DNA of 64,000 nt from NCBI GenBank assembly GCA_013368315.1, contig JAACJM010000259.1:1-64000 (forward strand). Reading direction: 5' to 3'. Below are positions 20,583 to 32,799 of this stretch, piece after piece (within the stretch, counting starts at the first letter, position 1; every line of letters begins with the position of its first letter). Below the pieces are notes generated by a model, which was given only the letters and a program-made list of their open reading frames with translations, searched no databases and had not been told where the DNA came from. Both the position numbers and the translations under genes were made by a program. The stretch comes from Tetrapyrgos nigripes. Lineage: Eukaryota; Basidiomycota; Agaricomycetes; Agaricales; Campanellaceae.

Positions 20583-21569
20583 TTACAGCTCGTCATAAAA
20601 GCACAAAATTTTAGCAACAGAGTCCTCTGGATTTTCTTCAGTGATATAATGTCCACTCCCTTCCACCTCTGCCGTCTTCACATCCTCATAGAATTCTTCT
20701 CCCATCCTCCTCGCTTCTGATGCATGTGACCCCAGTTGCCCAGAAAGCAACAGTGACGGTACCTTACACCTCCCATTCGTTTCCCTCCATTCCAAATTCC
20801 TCCTCTTATCCATTTCAAACGCTCTATACACCTCAAAAGCGCCCCTCATCCCATCAGGCTGTGCATATTTCTCGACATAGTGATTAAAATCTCCACTCGA
20901 TATTCCCTCTGTACGAATGATAAGCCGATCAAAGAATTGTTTGAGGTAGATGGCTTCTCGACCCGAGACGAGGGCTTCTGGGAGACCGTCTGGGACGCAA
21001 TGGAATATAAAGTGGAATTTCTCGATGGAGGTCTTTGATGCCTCGTAGAATGATGACCCGGGTAATGGACATTCGCCCCAAGTGATTGAAATCACATCGT
21101 TAGGGAACGAGGTAGCAAAGGCATGCGCGATCATTGCACCAATGTCTTGGCCCACGATGTGGACCGGAAAATCGACTTGAAGGTGTTGTAGGAGTGTGTG
21201 TAAGTCGGCTGCCATCGTCTGTTTCTCGTATCCTGAAGCCGGATGGGAGCTATCCCCTGCTCCTCTATAGTCAGGTGCGATCACTCGATAGCCTGCGTTT
21301 GCAAGAGGTGTGAGAACATGGCGGAATTGGTAACTGGTTTGGGGAAAGCCATGGATCAAGAGAATGGTGCCTCGACTTTGTGTATGAGGCGTCGGGTGTT
21401 GGTCAAGGTAATGGATGCGGAGTTGACCACCTTGAACATCGATGGGGATCCAAGCGTTGCGTTGGAGGCAAGGGGTCGACGAAGTTGGAAGAGGCATTTT
21501 GGACAGACTCGTATCCAGAGCTGTCATATAGCTATCTCCAACTCTGCTATGACGCTTATAATGACGCAC
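20583..21569 (-). CDS. alpha/beta hydrolase, epoxide hydrolase/dehalogenase type
   Basis: A single uninterrupted exon of 328 codons. After the N-terminus come the oxyanion-hole motif HGFPQT (about residue 72), the nucleophile elbow VGQDIGAM with Asp (about residue 142) and the base His in GSGHYITEENPE near the C-terminus. An Asp nucleophile with HGxP points to the epoxide hydrolase / haloalkane dehalogenase branch, acting on epoxides or esters, probably in the cytosol since no signal peptide is seen. The start is uncertain: Met codons at residues 1, 15 and 25 precede the conserved region, and the third (MPLPTSS, at 21497) fits the family length best. The substrate cannot be read from sequence. 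It stands alone, without cluster partners. Confidence 0.85.
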   Translation of the reverse strand: MRHYKRHSRVGDSYMTALDTSLSKMPLPTSSTPCLQRNAWIPIDVQGGQLRIHYLDQHPTPHTQSRGTILLIHGFPQTSYQFRHVLTPLANAGYRVIAPDYRGAGDSSHPASGYEKQTMAADLHTLLQHLQVDFPVHIVGQDIGAMIAHAFATSFPNDVISITWGECPLPGSSFYEASKTSIEKFHFIFHCVPDGLPEALVSGREAIYLKQFFDRLIIRTEGISSGDFNHYVEKYAQPDGMRGAFEVYRAFEMDKRRNLEWRETNGRCKVPSLLLSGQLGSHASEARRMGEEFYEDVKTAEVEGSGHYITEENPEDSVAKILCFYDEL

Positions 21570-22251
21570 GTTTGACTAAGATTCTTGCTCAGCGAGTTAT
21601 TAGTATTAAGTAATGCATTCGCTGAGTCCGACTGTCAGTGGAAGGTAAGAAAGCAAAGGACATCTGAAATAAAGCATTGTTGAGACTAGAATATTATCGA
21701 AGAGGGGATTTCCGGGGTAGATTTCATACCAGAATCCAACCAGAATCATCAATCGTGCAGAGTATCAGAGAAGTAGCACTTATTCTCCAATTTCAGTCAC
21801 TAAAAGTGAACCAGCCTTAAAAATACATTCCTTCAGAATACTCAGATTCACCTGATGCTCTTCCAGCTGAGTTATAACCCCGACATTAATCGTTAAAACG
21901 CCCTGGAATTCAGAAGACGAGGAAGTGGCTGGAATTTGAAATTAGTCCTGACTCCAAAGGCATTATCCTACTAGATCATGCATGGGCACTGCGTGCAACA
22001 TCCAAAGAAATAATGAGCGGCTCGTTATTTGAAGAAATCCTTCATCGTCTTCCCAAGGTCAAAACACTGAAGGTGCGTGTAGTCGTATGACATACCTTTG
22101 TATGACCTGAAGTTCTTGGACGGGGCTACTGTACCATTTCGAAGAAGTGTTCGCCTTCAGTTCATTTTTGATGTTCGTCACGCATCACAGGCTGAACTGA
22201 ACTGCGTGATAACTAGTCAAAAACAGCAATTTTGACATGTAAAAAGCAAAA
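21570..22251. other. intergenic, with a decayed tRNA-Phe 5' fragment
   Basis: On the minus strand at about 21855-21886, GGGGTTATAACTCAGCTGGA AGAGC resembles the tRNA-Phe 5' end with mutations. No other feature is supported. Confidence 0.4.
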
Positions 22252-22279
22252 AAACGCGTTCGATCCGCGGTACCCCTAT
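22252..22279 (+). pseudogene. 3' end of a tRNA-Phe gene, interrupted by an element
   Basis: GCGTTCGATCCGCGGTACCCC is identical to the T arm and acceptor 3' strand of the intact tRNA-Phe genes. The inverted-repeat element begins right after it. On the element's far side the sequence resumes ATACCCCCAATGAT, which matches the intact gene's end and flank at 38374-38385. Confidence 0.55.
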
Positions 22280-23118
22280 GGCAATAATACTGTTCGGAAA
22301 ATCCAAAACGGCAAATTTTCCGCAGGTTGCGATGGTTTTGGTGATGCTTCTGAATTTCTCAGACAGGTTCACCAATTCCGAGGCAGTTTAGTGGTTTTTA
22401 CGCAGGTTCGTGTCAAGAAATTGCAACGTTCTTTTATTACACAGGTGGCTCAATGACATACTATGAAATTTCAGCAGGTTCAACGGTCTCAAATCACTTT
22501 TTAGTTCTGAGTCTTCAGTATCCTTAACGTTGATATGTACCTATAAGCTGCATAACTAAGTCACCACCATAAAACCCAAAGACCTTGAGATCTGTACTTG
22601 AACTCATTAAGTACATACCTTACTGATTCGTAAGTAAGACCCATAAGAATTCAAATACACTTTACTGATATCTGACTGTAGGTTCAGATCAGTGACCACC
22701 TTGTCTGAAAGGAGCTTTGAGATAATTGCAAGGATACAGTTTTGGACGGTCGAGGCTTTGACTTTGAATCCTGGTATAGCCTCATTTATTCAAAGGCGAG
22801 ACTTGGAACAGTGGACTCGATCATTAGTTGGAAAGTAAGGGCAATGATAGATGATTCCTTTTACTTGAACTGCTCGTGGTAATATCACGTTGCCGTATGG
22901 TAGTACTACTTAGACTGATGGTAAATGGCACTGTCTTCAGGCAATTCCAGGCTAGAGTCTAACATGTAGAAAGATTGAAAAAATTTACAACCTGCAAAAA
23001 ATGTTAGGGCCTGAACCCACGCTACCTGTGCAAAATCTCTCTCTTCCATGAAACCTGCAAAATATGTTGCGCCGAAGACAAACTTGTAGAAGTCAATTTT
23101 CCGGACAATATTACTGCC
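22280..23118. mobile_element. inverted-repeat element with regularly spaced GCAGGTT motifs
   Basis: The ends face each other: ATGGCAATAATACTGTTCGG at 22278 and, on the minus strand from 23120, ATGGCAGTAATATTGTCCGG. Inside the left arm GCAGGTT or ACAGGTT/G occurs at 22322, 22363, 22402, 22441 and 22474, about 40 bp apart. The right arm carries the complement at 22989, 23023 and 23052. The flanks suggest a duplicated TACCCC-type target in a tRNA-Phe 3' end. No transposase is visible. Confidence 0.5.
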
Positions 23119-23639
23119 ATATACCCCCAATGATTCAGCTCAAGGTCTCGTTTTGTTGAGCATGTACTCGGAGTTTTGATCCTTGGTTTTCTTATTTCAT
23201 TTGGACAATTCGTTTGGATTTTGAATTGGCACTTGGTCGCCGATACTGTAAGCTGTTCCTATCGTACAAGATGTTTTTACGGCATGGAAGGAATATGGTA
23301 GGATTTCGATGTGGGAAGAGGAGTCGGATGAAGAAGATCGCTTTTGCAAAAGAAGACTCACAATCTCATGGGGTACCGCCAGCTATACTACTTATGTGAG
23401 CACTTGAAGAAGAAGTCGGGGCTGGTCGGGGCGGGGGGAAGAAGGGAGGAATTTGAAATTGAAGGGAGAGGATAGGCCGGGTACGTCTCCCCGCCGATCG
23501 ATGAAAAAAAAAAAAAAAGATGAAAGCGAGCAAACGGCAAAGGCGAATGCGAGGAGAAGGGGAAGAAAGCCAAAGCCAAGGAAGCTGAGGGAGGGAAAGG
23601 AAAGGAAGCGAAGGGACATAGACACGAGGGACCCACCTC

Positions 23640-24038
23640 TGCAATCTGCAATGTAATCCCCAGTCCCGCATTCCTCGCATCTTGAAAACATTGAGTAAGG
23701 AGGAGTAAGTACATGTCGCCTGCCTGTAAAGAAGAGGGTGAGACATCGTAGCGGGTAAGAGACGGGACAGAGGACGAAACAGAGAAGGATAACGAAACAG
23801 ACTCGGAGGCGGGGAGAAGAAAAGGTTTCTAAGGGAGTACGAAAACTCACCGACGGATCCCCACACAAATCCAACCCTATCACTCTCCTCTTCTCGGGCC
23901 CAGTCATCAACTCAACAGCCAAATCCACCACCTTCCTAACCACATCCACACTCATCTTCCGATCCAAACTAACAATCAGCCCATCCGTCCTCTCCTTTGG
24001 ATACCTCTCCACCTCATCCAACACCGTCTCAAGATACG
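23640..24038 (-). pseudogene. truncated adenosine deaminase-like copy
   Basis: Two exons match the intact gene at 36331-38031: 24038 down to about 23852 (YLETVLDEVERYPK to RRVIGLDLCGDPS) and about 23726 to 23640 (MYLLLLTQCFQDARNAGLGI then TLQIAE). The zinc-site HxH exon and the C-terminal exons are missing. The upstream break at about 24040 coincides with a dispersed GGGCCTCGTAA phrase. In the matching exon His of LHIAE is Gln, which would also abolish zinc/active-site function. Confidence 0.75.
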
Positions 24039-24361
24039 AAAGAAATGGGCCTCGTAACTTCGCGTGGCACCTTTCCCAAGTTGCAGGTTAGTAAAGGAAC
24101 TCATCATACAGGCAAAACCGAATGCAAACACACCAGAATGCAGATCTCACAACACTACCCAATTCCAATTTCCAAACATGCTGAAGTTGTTCGGTATGTC
24201 GATTATTTTCTCGGCAATCATTTCCGTAGGTATCTCCAGCATTTGTCAAGCAGGTATTCGAGGAAAGGTCGACGTCGTAACAGGTCACATGTTTGCATTT
24301 CTGGTCTGACCGCATCCACCTCGCCCCTTTCCAGGCTCTTAGGCTTGTGAGCTACTCTTCA

Positions 24362-26336
24362 ATGTCCTCTGAAGCGAAGTTCAAGGTGAAATAGTCCTTG
24401 ATGATAGATTCGTCTGTGCACTTACTGAAATGGTTCTAGCTCCTCAAAGGTCGCTCCAAAAAAGGGAATCTAAATGCCCTCCACCAATTAGGAGACTTGG
24501 CTTCGTCGAACCCTAGTTTCTACCTCGAAGCCCTACCCATCTACATGCAGCATCTCCCGTTGAAGACACCAGGAACTTCTTATTTGAAGCAAGGCCCCAC
24601 GGAGTCACATTTACTGGCTATTGCTGCGCTATCCGGTATCGGGAAGGGCGCTCTTCAGCTGGCAGAACGGACTTCACCTTCGCCGAAAATGCAGCCTTTT
24701 CTGCGTCAATATTGGCCCCGGATGTGGTTATGGATCTCTCACTTTACCGACGCCTACCTTCAAACATCTTCAGCTCACGCAGACGACGAGGAGCCGTTGG
24801 AAGGCGACATCAGTAGGACAACAGCTAGGCTTCTAGCTGCACTTACACGGCCTCCACTCGGTATCTTGGACCAAATATTCGAGACGTCTGGTGTCGTAAA
24901 ATGCGTAGTCGACTTATGGGTCCGTGCTGCTAGAATCGACATTTTTGATTTTGAACTCGTCACGTACTACCAGCTTACGTTTAACGCCCTCCAAGCCAGC
25001 AGGTGTAGGCCTCCTTCCGAAATGCAACCTATTCTCGAGGACGCTTTTGACCGTATTGATTGTGGGTTCTCTTGGGTGGTTACACAAGGCCTCATCACTT
25101 GTGCCCGAGGTCGCAAGGTGGAATACGAAAAAATTGCGTCGGTGTTGGGATACCTGGAGACCTTTGCTATGTTCTCACCCAAATTTCGTCTCGTCTTTAT
25201 GTATCAGCGATCAATCCATTGGGTCACAGCCATTTTCAGGAAACTTGTATCTCGTTCCCCTGCTCGTATGACGTACGAAGACGAAGATAGGATTATCCGA
25301 CTTGGTTCGCAGTCACTTCGTCATCTCAACGAAATGATTTTCAGCTGTGGTCATTACATCGTTGTCGACCTGCTCAGGAATCGTTTCCTCCTCTCCCTAT
25401 TGCAGGCTGTCCCGTATCTCTTTGTGAATGTTCCGGAATCTCTGGAGGACTCGGAGGTAGAGGAGTTTCATAAACCATATTTCGAGCTGATGGAGAATCT
25501 GGGTGCATACGGCAACTATTTATCAGTCCAGAAGATCCTGTATCAGTCTATGGAGAAGATTGAGAATGAGGGGTCCGACGAGTGCTTCCTGGAGGACGCT
25601 TCTTTTCTTATCAGGTCGCTGTGGAATAATTTGAAGAGGACCGCGGCGGAACGTCATGCCCTTAGACGTGCAAGGAAGGAGTGGCTCCGTTCTGAGCAGG
25701 TACGTAGTACGTTCTATACTACTGCTTGCCTCAACTTCACCTGGTTTGTTACGATTTCTCTTCGTCCAGTGCCCTCACTGTCAATCTTCCAATCAAGGAG
25801 TCTTCTACCGCTGTTCAAGGTGCCTATATGCCTGTTTTTGTAGCAGAGGATGCCAGAAACATAACTGGCGGAACCACCGTGACGAATGTCGAAAAATCAC
25901 TCAAGAGCGAAATGGTGCGTTGTATCTTTCCTGGCCAGTGCCTTACCGGCCTTTCCTCTCATTCCACTAACTGCATCATGATCATCTGTTAACCAGCCCA
26001 GGGCATCCCTCTTATGGATTGGCTGCATGACAGTTACATGGAATTCATTGCCAGCGTGACTATTTCTCAAAACCTGGACCAGGCTGTCCAGAATGACAGA
26101 CTCTATCGTGCTTCCCATCCTTCCTATCCAAAAACCAGCCCCTCGTGCACGTTTATTTCTTTGACTGTATTTCATCACGATCCGAAATAGTAACGCTCGA
26201 AGAAGCTCGGAAAGAGATAGCTCCTGGGCAGCCTTGGGATCAAGTATCTCGCAGCGAAAATATGCTTGTGTGGATCATACGCTTCTTGGAGCGGAGCGGG
26301 CAGAAGAGGTTTTATTTATCTCAAGAGTCGATCTGA
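24362..26336 (+). CDS. MYND zinc-finger protein
   Basis: Five exons (24362-24385, 24440-25699, 25770-25914, 25997-26055, 26139-26336) join in frame to 561 aa. Exon 1 is only 8 codons (MSSEAKFK); its ATG is the first in frame after the splice is made. Residues 9-428 are alpha-helical with no named domain, as in the large agaric family of MYND proteins. The MYND finger follows at about residues 429-467: CPHC, then CSRC, CFCSRGCQ, NWRNHRDEC, with all seven Cys and the His in canonical spacing. A short C-terminal region (PLVHVYFFDCISSRSEIVTL) ends the protein. MYND fingers usually mediate protein-protein contacts in transcription or methyltransferase complexes; no SET domain is visible. No break is seen. 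The function is unknown. Confidence 0.85.
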
Positions 26337-26759
26337 AAAGGTACTACTTATTCGAAAGTTTATAGATTTGCCTGTGGTAATCAAAGGAAAACCCGTAGAG
26401 TCACTCTGTGCCCTTTAGTACTCTCATTTGTACATCAGCATAATGGCAAATGTCGCTAGTAAATCATCTAGAAGAATGTGAATCAGACGACGATGACTGA
26501 AATGAAACGTGAAAGGATCCAACTTTGGCATACCATCAGAGAGAGTCCTGCAACAGTCCTAAGGACAGGGATGATGATGACTCGGAGCGAGTCAGCGAGA
26601 CCAAGCTCTGGGACAGATGCGAGGCCAGCTCCCAAGGCCAAGTCCTTGCCATTGCCACAATGCCAACCGCCGGTCCGAGTTTTCCACACTTTCTGCTCCC
26701 ATATGTAGTTTCTGCCCTTCGCTTCTACAGTCTTCGTGCGTACGAGTCGTGCCCTACAT

Positions 26760-27230
26760 GAACATTGGAAGTCAGGGTAGGTGTTGGTTTCTAGTACATA
26801 CATAGTACACTCACGGCGGGTGGCCGACTAAACGATCCTGGTGAGGTCGGACTACAGGGGGATTTAGATCCGTCTGCAGGGCTAGTTGGATCTCAAGCCT
26901 GGGGCGAGAAGAATGACAGGTAGATGTAAACCGTAGGGTAGTCTCTGAAGCACAATAAAATTGATTTTTAAAAAAAAAAGAAGTCTACTATGTACGAAGT
27001 ACAAAGTACATCTACGTTTAGTTTTACTGAAAATTGAGCGCCAGCACTACTAGAGTGGTCTACAACGATTTTACCTTTTTGGAAATTTTACAGCGTGGAT
27101 GAGTGAGTGAGTGGGGTATACAGCACATCTTCCACGTCTTCCACTTCTCTCCCCCTTCCTCGACCTTTGCCCCAAGCCTCATCAACTCCCCTCGCAGCCC
27201 TCTCAACCTCCCCCTCACCATAGTCAATAA
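26760..27230 (-). pseudogene. segmental duplicate of the adenosine deaminase 3' end
   Basis: The block aligns with about 36050-36400: GTAGGT...GGTTTCTAGTACATA, GGAAATTTTACAGC, then GAGTGAGTGGGGTATAC. On the minus strand GEGEVERAARG corresponds to SEGEVERVARG near the C-terminus of the intact protein. No upstream exons are attached. It sits directly beside the RlpA-like gene at 27297. Confidence 0.6.
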
Positions 27231-27296
27231 TCAACTCCTCACATCCACGTTTCATGCTCCATCTTCAACTTTGATTCAAGACTCCTTTGAGACTCT

Positions 27297-28100
27297 TTAA
27301 ATAAAACTCCACTGGACCCCATGAATTCTTCCAACACTCGGATCCGCAAGTTGATCAAACGCAGCAGGAGAAAGGTCTAGATCTCCTGCGCCGGGGCACC
27401 CAGCGCATCTGTCGACGACGGTTACGATGATGGTTTTGCCTTTGGCTATTGATACGATTAGGATATCAAGTTGAGTTGATTGAGACTTGGAGAGGAAAGA
27501 CAATGTGGACTTACCGGATACACTAATCGGTCGGCCACAGATCGGGTTACTGAAGGACACGTGGGGCAGCCGCGGTGGCGTAATTATTCGTAAGAAGGAC
27601 AAGAAGGATGCAAGCAGGGTCATCAAACTGGGACTTACAGATTGGGGTTGGGAGTGGCACCACTATGATCGGGAGCATAAGGCATTAGCATACGAATTCA
27701 AATAAGGAAACAATGCATCAGGCTACTCACGAGAAGTTATCAAAGAAAGAAGCAGAAACCGCAGTGATCATGTTCGCGTTAGTGTTGAAAAAGCCACAAG
27801 CGCCGAGGCCGGGGTGGAAGAACGTGGCTAGTAGTCACGGTTAATGATTCAAGAAGGATGTGGTAGAAAGAGGTGATAGAAAATCAAGAGTCAGTCAGAG
27901 AATCAGAGTTGGAAGATGATAAACAGGCTTGAAGCACGGCACGATCGAAATAAAGTCTGAAGAAAGGGACGAATATACACACCGTCACCGACGTTACGAC
28001 GAGCAAGGGTCTGTGTAGTAGCAGGCGCAGCCGACGCAGTCATCGACATGGCGAGAACAGCAACTGTAGTGGCAGCGAGTTGAGTGAGCTTGGCGAACAT
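27297..28100 (-). CDS. RlpA-like double-psi beta-barrel secreted protein (140 aa)
   Basis: Five exons, 28100-27983, 27827-27731, 27662-27639, 27549-27515 and 27445-27297, join to 140 aa. The start ATG (28098-28100) opens a signal peptide (MFAKLTQLAATTVAVLAMSM, then TASAA), a Thr/Gln-rich propeptide-like stretch ending in ARR, and the barrel domain: GDATFFHPGLGACG, ANMITAVSASFFDN, NPICGRP, TVVDRCAGC, DLSPAAFDQLADPSVGRI. The protein is presumably secreted and wall-bound. The upstream region has a TATA-like TTTTTTATACTC at about 28177-28188 (minus). It is an inverted near-copy of the gene at window start. The frame is intact, so it is likely functional. Confidence 0.9.
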
Positions 28101-28559
28101 GTTGAAATTCGAGTGTCTAGCAGAGAAGGGAATATGCTGAGTAGCTGAAGCTGAAGGATAGACACAGAGTTCGAGCTTTTTTATACTCGCTCGAATTCGC
28201 AGAACATTGGCACTGAGAAGAATTCAACATTCAGGATTCAGGAACGCAACCTTGAATGAATATCCATAACCCCGAAATCACCGTAGTAATAGATTCAGTT
28301 CTTGCTATTCGTTCTCATACTTAGCAAGATCCTTTCCTTTGGCCAAGATTGATGTCCTTAGACAATGTTAGACTCATGTTGTGGAAATCCTCGCCCTGTA
28401 CATGGTCCTGATGCCGCCTGATGATTGGGAGAAGTGGTGGCTCAAACCTCTTCATGATGACGCCCTTTCAATTTTCAGTCCCTCGTGGACTATATCATTG
28501 GAAATTCGCATGCTTCTGACTGTATCAAACCTTCCATTCTCTCTGTATTTCACAAGAGA

Positions 28560-31440
28560 GGTTCGAGAAATTCGTTCCGAAACTGTTGTGGCGTTGGCAA
28601 AACTTTTACCTGGGTTCCTATTACACCACACACGGCATCATACTACCTCCAACACAGATTGCGACACAACCGGGTGTACAGGGTCGTGATATTTTCTCCT
28701 GCTCGGCGCAGCTTCAGTCCTAGGCTGTTCGGGCAAAGCAACCGTTATTTGTCCTTCAACGGGACCAGCAGAAAGGCTTTGACATGCTGAAACCAGAAGG
28801 ATTCTATGAAGCTATAACAGCATTCGGACTACCCCAGTCACTCGTTGACCTTGACAAGTCTTTTCAATCCCAAGTATCATACACTTTGAACACGGCTTAC
28901 GGACGAACGGAGAATTTTATTGTTAATGGCGTAACTATGCAGGGTGAGCCCCTGTCCCCTATCAAATCTTGCCTTACTACTGCTCTTGGTCATTACTTGC
29001 GCTTGCTCGTCCTCTTGATCGTCTGCCAATGTGTGTATTGCTTATGTCGTAACTTTCCGAAAGCCGTAATAACATGTCGTAATGATTTTCTTCATCTTAA
29101 TAACAGTGTTATTGACCCGTTATATCCCTATTCGCAGGATGCTGGACTCAAAACTGTGCTGCATATTTATGATCACTCTGCATAGTCTACTGGAGGACCT
29201 TTTGTGAGACACGAGGAGTACACGGACAAGTGGGAGGACAACTTCTTCCTGAGTTGAACCGGTAGGATTAAGGGTTGGGGTTGGGAGCATGGAAATGACA
29301 CCCTCCTGGCCGTTACCTTACTGCTCGCAAATGGACTCTTCGAGAAGCTCTTACATGAACCTTCAAAATGAATCTAATAATCAGGGCGATACCTTGCAAA
29401 TAGCGATATAATAGATCAATAACACTGTAATTGAGATGAAGAAAGTCATTACGACATGTTATTACGGCTTTGGGAAAGTTCTGACATAGTACATGGAGAC
29501 CATAAATTGACTGTTCCAAGTGATCGTCATCGTGTTCGTACTGAAAACCTGCTTATTGCCGAATATTTAGGTTTGACTCACAGGCAACTCGTTCTGTCCT
29601 ATCCCCACGACCTCCATATACATTAGTGCCCACCCAAATATATCATTCCTGAACCGGCTTCTAGTTTTACCGGACCCTTCTCTGCTTTCGAATTCGTTCC
29701 CACCCATTGCCTGCTTCATGTTTTTACCCCTCTGAGCCAGCCTATATTTCTTTATAGAAGGATCCATCTGTCGCTTGAACTAGCGGAGGAAGTCAAGAAG
29801 AGGCTCAAAAGAGTCTCAGAGAGGAACGATTCACGAAACAAATTTTTTTCAAGTACTGCAGTATCTCCTCTGTGATCTCACCCAAATATATCCATTCCGA
29901 AAATACTGGCCTGATCAAGTTGAAAATCAACGCCGACTATTTCCGAACCCGACCGAATTTTTCGGAAATTCTCAGAACAGGTCTACTAGGCTCTAGCAGT
30001 ACTAACGTCTGAGGGGGGCGGCGCCAGCTTTATAACACCCAAAATTGTGACTTTCTGTTGAGAAATACTGGGATACTAGACGTTTTTCGTACCCTACTGC
30101 ATCGTCGGACCAATGATATCGATGCTGGACCACTGACAGATCTTCTCAGTAAACACACAGATCTCTAAGTCTTCGTAACTCCTTGGCAGGTAAGACTTCC
30201 CCTGGCTTCCTTCTCATGGTCCCCTTTCCAGCCTATGGGTTTAAGCGGAAGATCCATTGGGAATTTCGATTGTTGTCTATCAAGGTTGCAGGGAAGGTGA
30301 GCATTGATCAATTATCCATGCCGTGAAGACGTTGCATTCGTCAACGTACTGATGCGTGTATTCAAAAGGACTTGTCTATTGCATTGAGCCCCGTAAAACA
30401 AGTAGTAAAGCGCAAGGCTGTCTTCATGGGAAAGGATGGAACTATCACGGACTCTCCGAATAAGAAACGCAAAATGGGTGGAGCTGCGTCTACCTCCACA
30501 ACTACGACTTCTACTTAATACACTCTTGAAGTACATAGACAGCGGACTTCTACATAATAATTATAAACTTTGTCTCGAGCGAACAAGAAAAGGTTCGGTA
30601 GCTGCCGCTTGCGGCCATACCCCCCAGTTATATTTCCGTGCTTTCCCATTGCTGGCTCTCTGTACTCTTAAGTACCAACCAATACCATTGACTTGAATAC
30701 CCAAAACAAGGTTCGGCCCTTGCCGCTAGCGGCCATACCCCACTATCATACATGTCAGCTTGTTTTACCCCTTTCTCGTTTCCATGCTGATGTACCTTTC
30801 GCTTCTGATGCTTCTATGAGTCCTCAGTTACCCCTTTTCTTGAATCGCGCTCCATTGTCTTTTCTTGCCCTTCGCAACATCCATATGGTATTCTCCACGG
30901 AGAATTGTATACTTTGATATTTGCAACCTTATCATACATTTCTGACCGCTCTTCGCTTCATTTTACTTTACTTACAGATCATCTTAATGCCGTTCGTTTC
31001 CTTAACGCGTCAATTCATCCCTCTTCACATTCTACATGGTCCAGTTTATCTGCTCCTTTGTTGTATCGTTGGATTTATGCTCTCTTGATTTCCTTTAATT
31101 CTTCACCAACTATTTCTCATGTTCGGGCACACACCTCTCACACCGATGTCTGATCCCTGGCTAATGCCATCGTTGACCATCATTGCTCTCGAGTGAGCCA
31201 GCTCCCCTTGTCTCCTCCCTTTGCCCCGTTACCGTCAACATTCATGATTAACGAGGCCCTTTTAAGGGACTCGTTCTTACAACCTGACGTTTGGCTAGCT
31301 TCTCCATTCAGTCGGCAAATTCCATACTGTGCCGATATGCCGTTCCCTTATTTTGGGCCTCGTTATCGTGCCACGCGCAGCGATGGCCGACATTTCCCTC
31401 CACCGCGAACGGCGATGCATATTTGGAGCATGGAAAAAAT
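28560..31440 (+). mobile_element. decayed non-LTR retrotransposon (LINE) with RT and RNase H
   Basis: RT remnants at 28770-29010 read AFDMLKPEGFYEAITAFGLP and GVTMQGEPLSPIKSCLTTAL, which match conserved RT blocks of agaric LINEs (A-F-D...QG-PLSP). The YADD region is lost where an inverted-repeat insertion (29036-29492) begins. RNase H remnants run 30790-31150: FASDASMSPQLP with the first catalytic Asp, ILTLIFATLSYI, LLTDHLNAVRF and HVRAHTSHTD with the late His and Asp. The frame is broken repeatedly and neither end nor target duplication is visible. Between them (about 29500-30690) is unassigned sequence. GCGGCCATACCCC, preceded by AAGGTTCGG, occurs twice, at 30590 and 30709. Confidence 0.7.
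29036..29492. mobile_element. inverted-repeat element inside the LINE
   Basis: Arms of about 110 bp face each other: 29036-29145 (ATGTCGTAACTTTCCGAAAG ...) and 29380-29492 (minus strand ATGTCAGAACTTTCCCAAAG ...), sharing CCGTAATAACATGTCGTAATG. About 230 bp of spacer lies between. No ORF. It is a foldback- or MITE-like element. Confidence 0.65.
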
Positions 31441-31560
31441 CTAAACTTAAATGACGGATTTTTGCTCGGCCCCGGGAATACTCCATATGGAATATAGGCC
31501 TCAAATCGGTCCCATATAGAGTAGGCCCGGCGAGCAAAAGCTGCTTTGGAAAATCTGTTA
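31430..31560. repeat. palindromic sequence related to the 54.2-kb foldback core
   Basis: AATCTAAACTTAAATGACGG, ACTCCATATGG, CTCAAATCGG and GGCCCGGCGAGCAAAAGC match the centre of the foldback at 54206-54825. The arms (GGATTTTTGCTCGGCC facing GGCCCGGCGAGCAAAAGC) form a short inverted repeat. Confidence 0.6.
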
Positions 31561-32799
31561 AGTCACAAGTTATCATGGTACTGCTGAACTATCTCATACA
31601 ATTAAGTTGGCGGCTATCTACCTTTCTACAAAATTGCTGCTCATCAGATACTTGGAATGATATTCCTATGGCACCATACCTGGATTGGTGAGTCACCCGT
31701 TATCGGGGTACTGTTTGGCAGGCGGGACTGCTTCGGTTGAGCTCAGAGTGCATATATCCTATTCCTTATCTAGTTCGCATACGCTTGATGACGCTGAATC
31801 TCCTAACATGACTGCGTGCATGGTTGTAGAAAGATTAGATAGCAACAAACTTAATTGTATAAGATAGTTCAGCAGTTGACACAAAGTAGTAGATGCGCCT
31901 AGCCAGAGTTACCACTTTGAAACGTATGATACAGCTAATCTTCTGCGCATCAAGTTGCTTTCATTTATCTCGTTCTCAAACCATAGGTATGATGATCATT
32001 GAATATTGATCGATGATAAACTGTATGTTGTAAATAACTGTTGTATGAAAAACTTGAAGAAAGGGACCTCGTAATTGGCCATGCGAAGCAGTGGCACCTT
32101 TCCCCAACCTTTCCCTAGTGATTGAGAGATGAGATGTTAAAATCCCACGTGTCCTTCAGTGCCGTTAGTCGGTATCACGGTGCTCAAAATAAGATTCATT
32201 GACATACGCAGAAAGCTACCCACAGGCCTAGTCGGATAGAATTCTCTCCAAACACTAGAGTCGACGAGCAAGGTCCTGACGCACATAGAGAAGTCGAGGA
32301 CACTTGCATGAATTTATTCCTGACAAGTTCCTGAGTAGTAGAAACATTCTTCATCTATTTTTGCAGACTCTTCTATGGGATTAAAGATGGCTTTGTACTG
32401 GTACTGTAACGGTATCAACAGAAACTCGGAATTGTATATGCCCCTGTCATGATACATATAAAGAATAAATGAATAAAATTATAACTTCAAAACTCCAGTG
32501 ACTTACCTGAATTGAATTCAAAGAGGGTTTCTCATGATCATGAATATTGTGCAGCAAAGTCCTCCGGTTCAATCTAATATGGAATCAAGCCAAGAAAAAT
32601 ATCAGATGTAAGGCAAATGAAGTAGATCAAAAAATGGAACGCACGAAGCAAGGAGAGAATTTGAATACACTATACATCACATTAGAAGTTGGAACATCAA
32701 TCAGTGTACGTGGCACCACTTACATTTTGCGGTTTGGAAATGAAAGAAAAGAAAAACCACTAAATGTGAGTATTCAATAAATCAATTCAAGCCATAATT
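31561..32799. other. intergenic, no supported gene
   Basis: No gene is recognised. It contains one copy of the dispersed GGACCTCGTAATTGGCCATG phrase at about 32068. The last part may hold decayed 3' exons of the DUF6534-type gene. Confidence 0.4.

Noticed and set aside
23366..23866. Overlapping 100-200 codon frames on the minus strand
   Set aside because: They run through intron and purine-rich sequence of the deaminase fragment; only the two short exons are supported.
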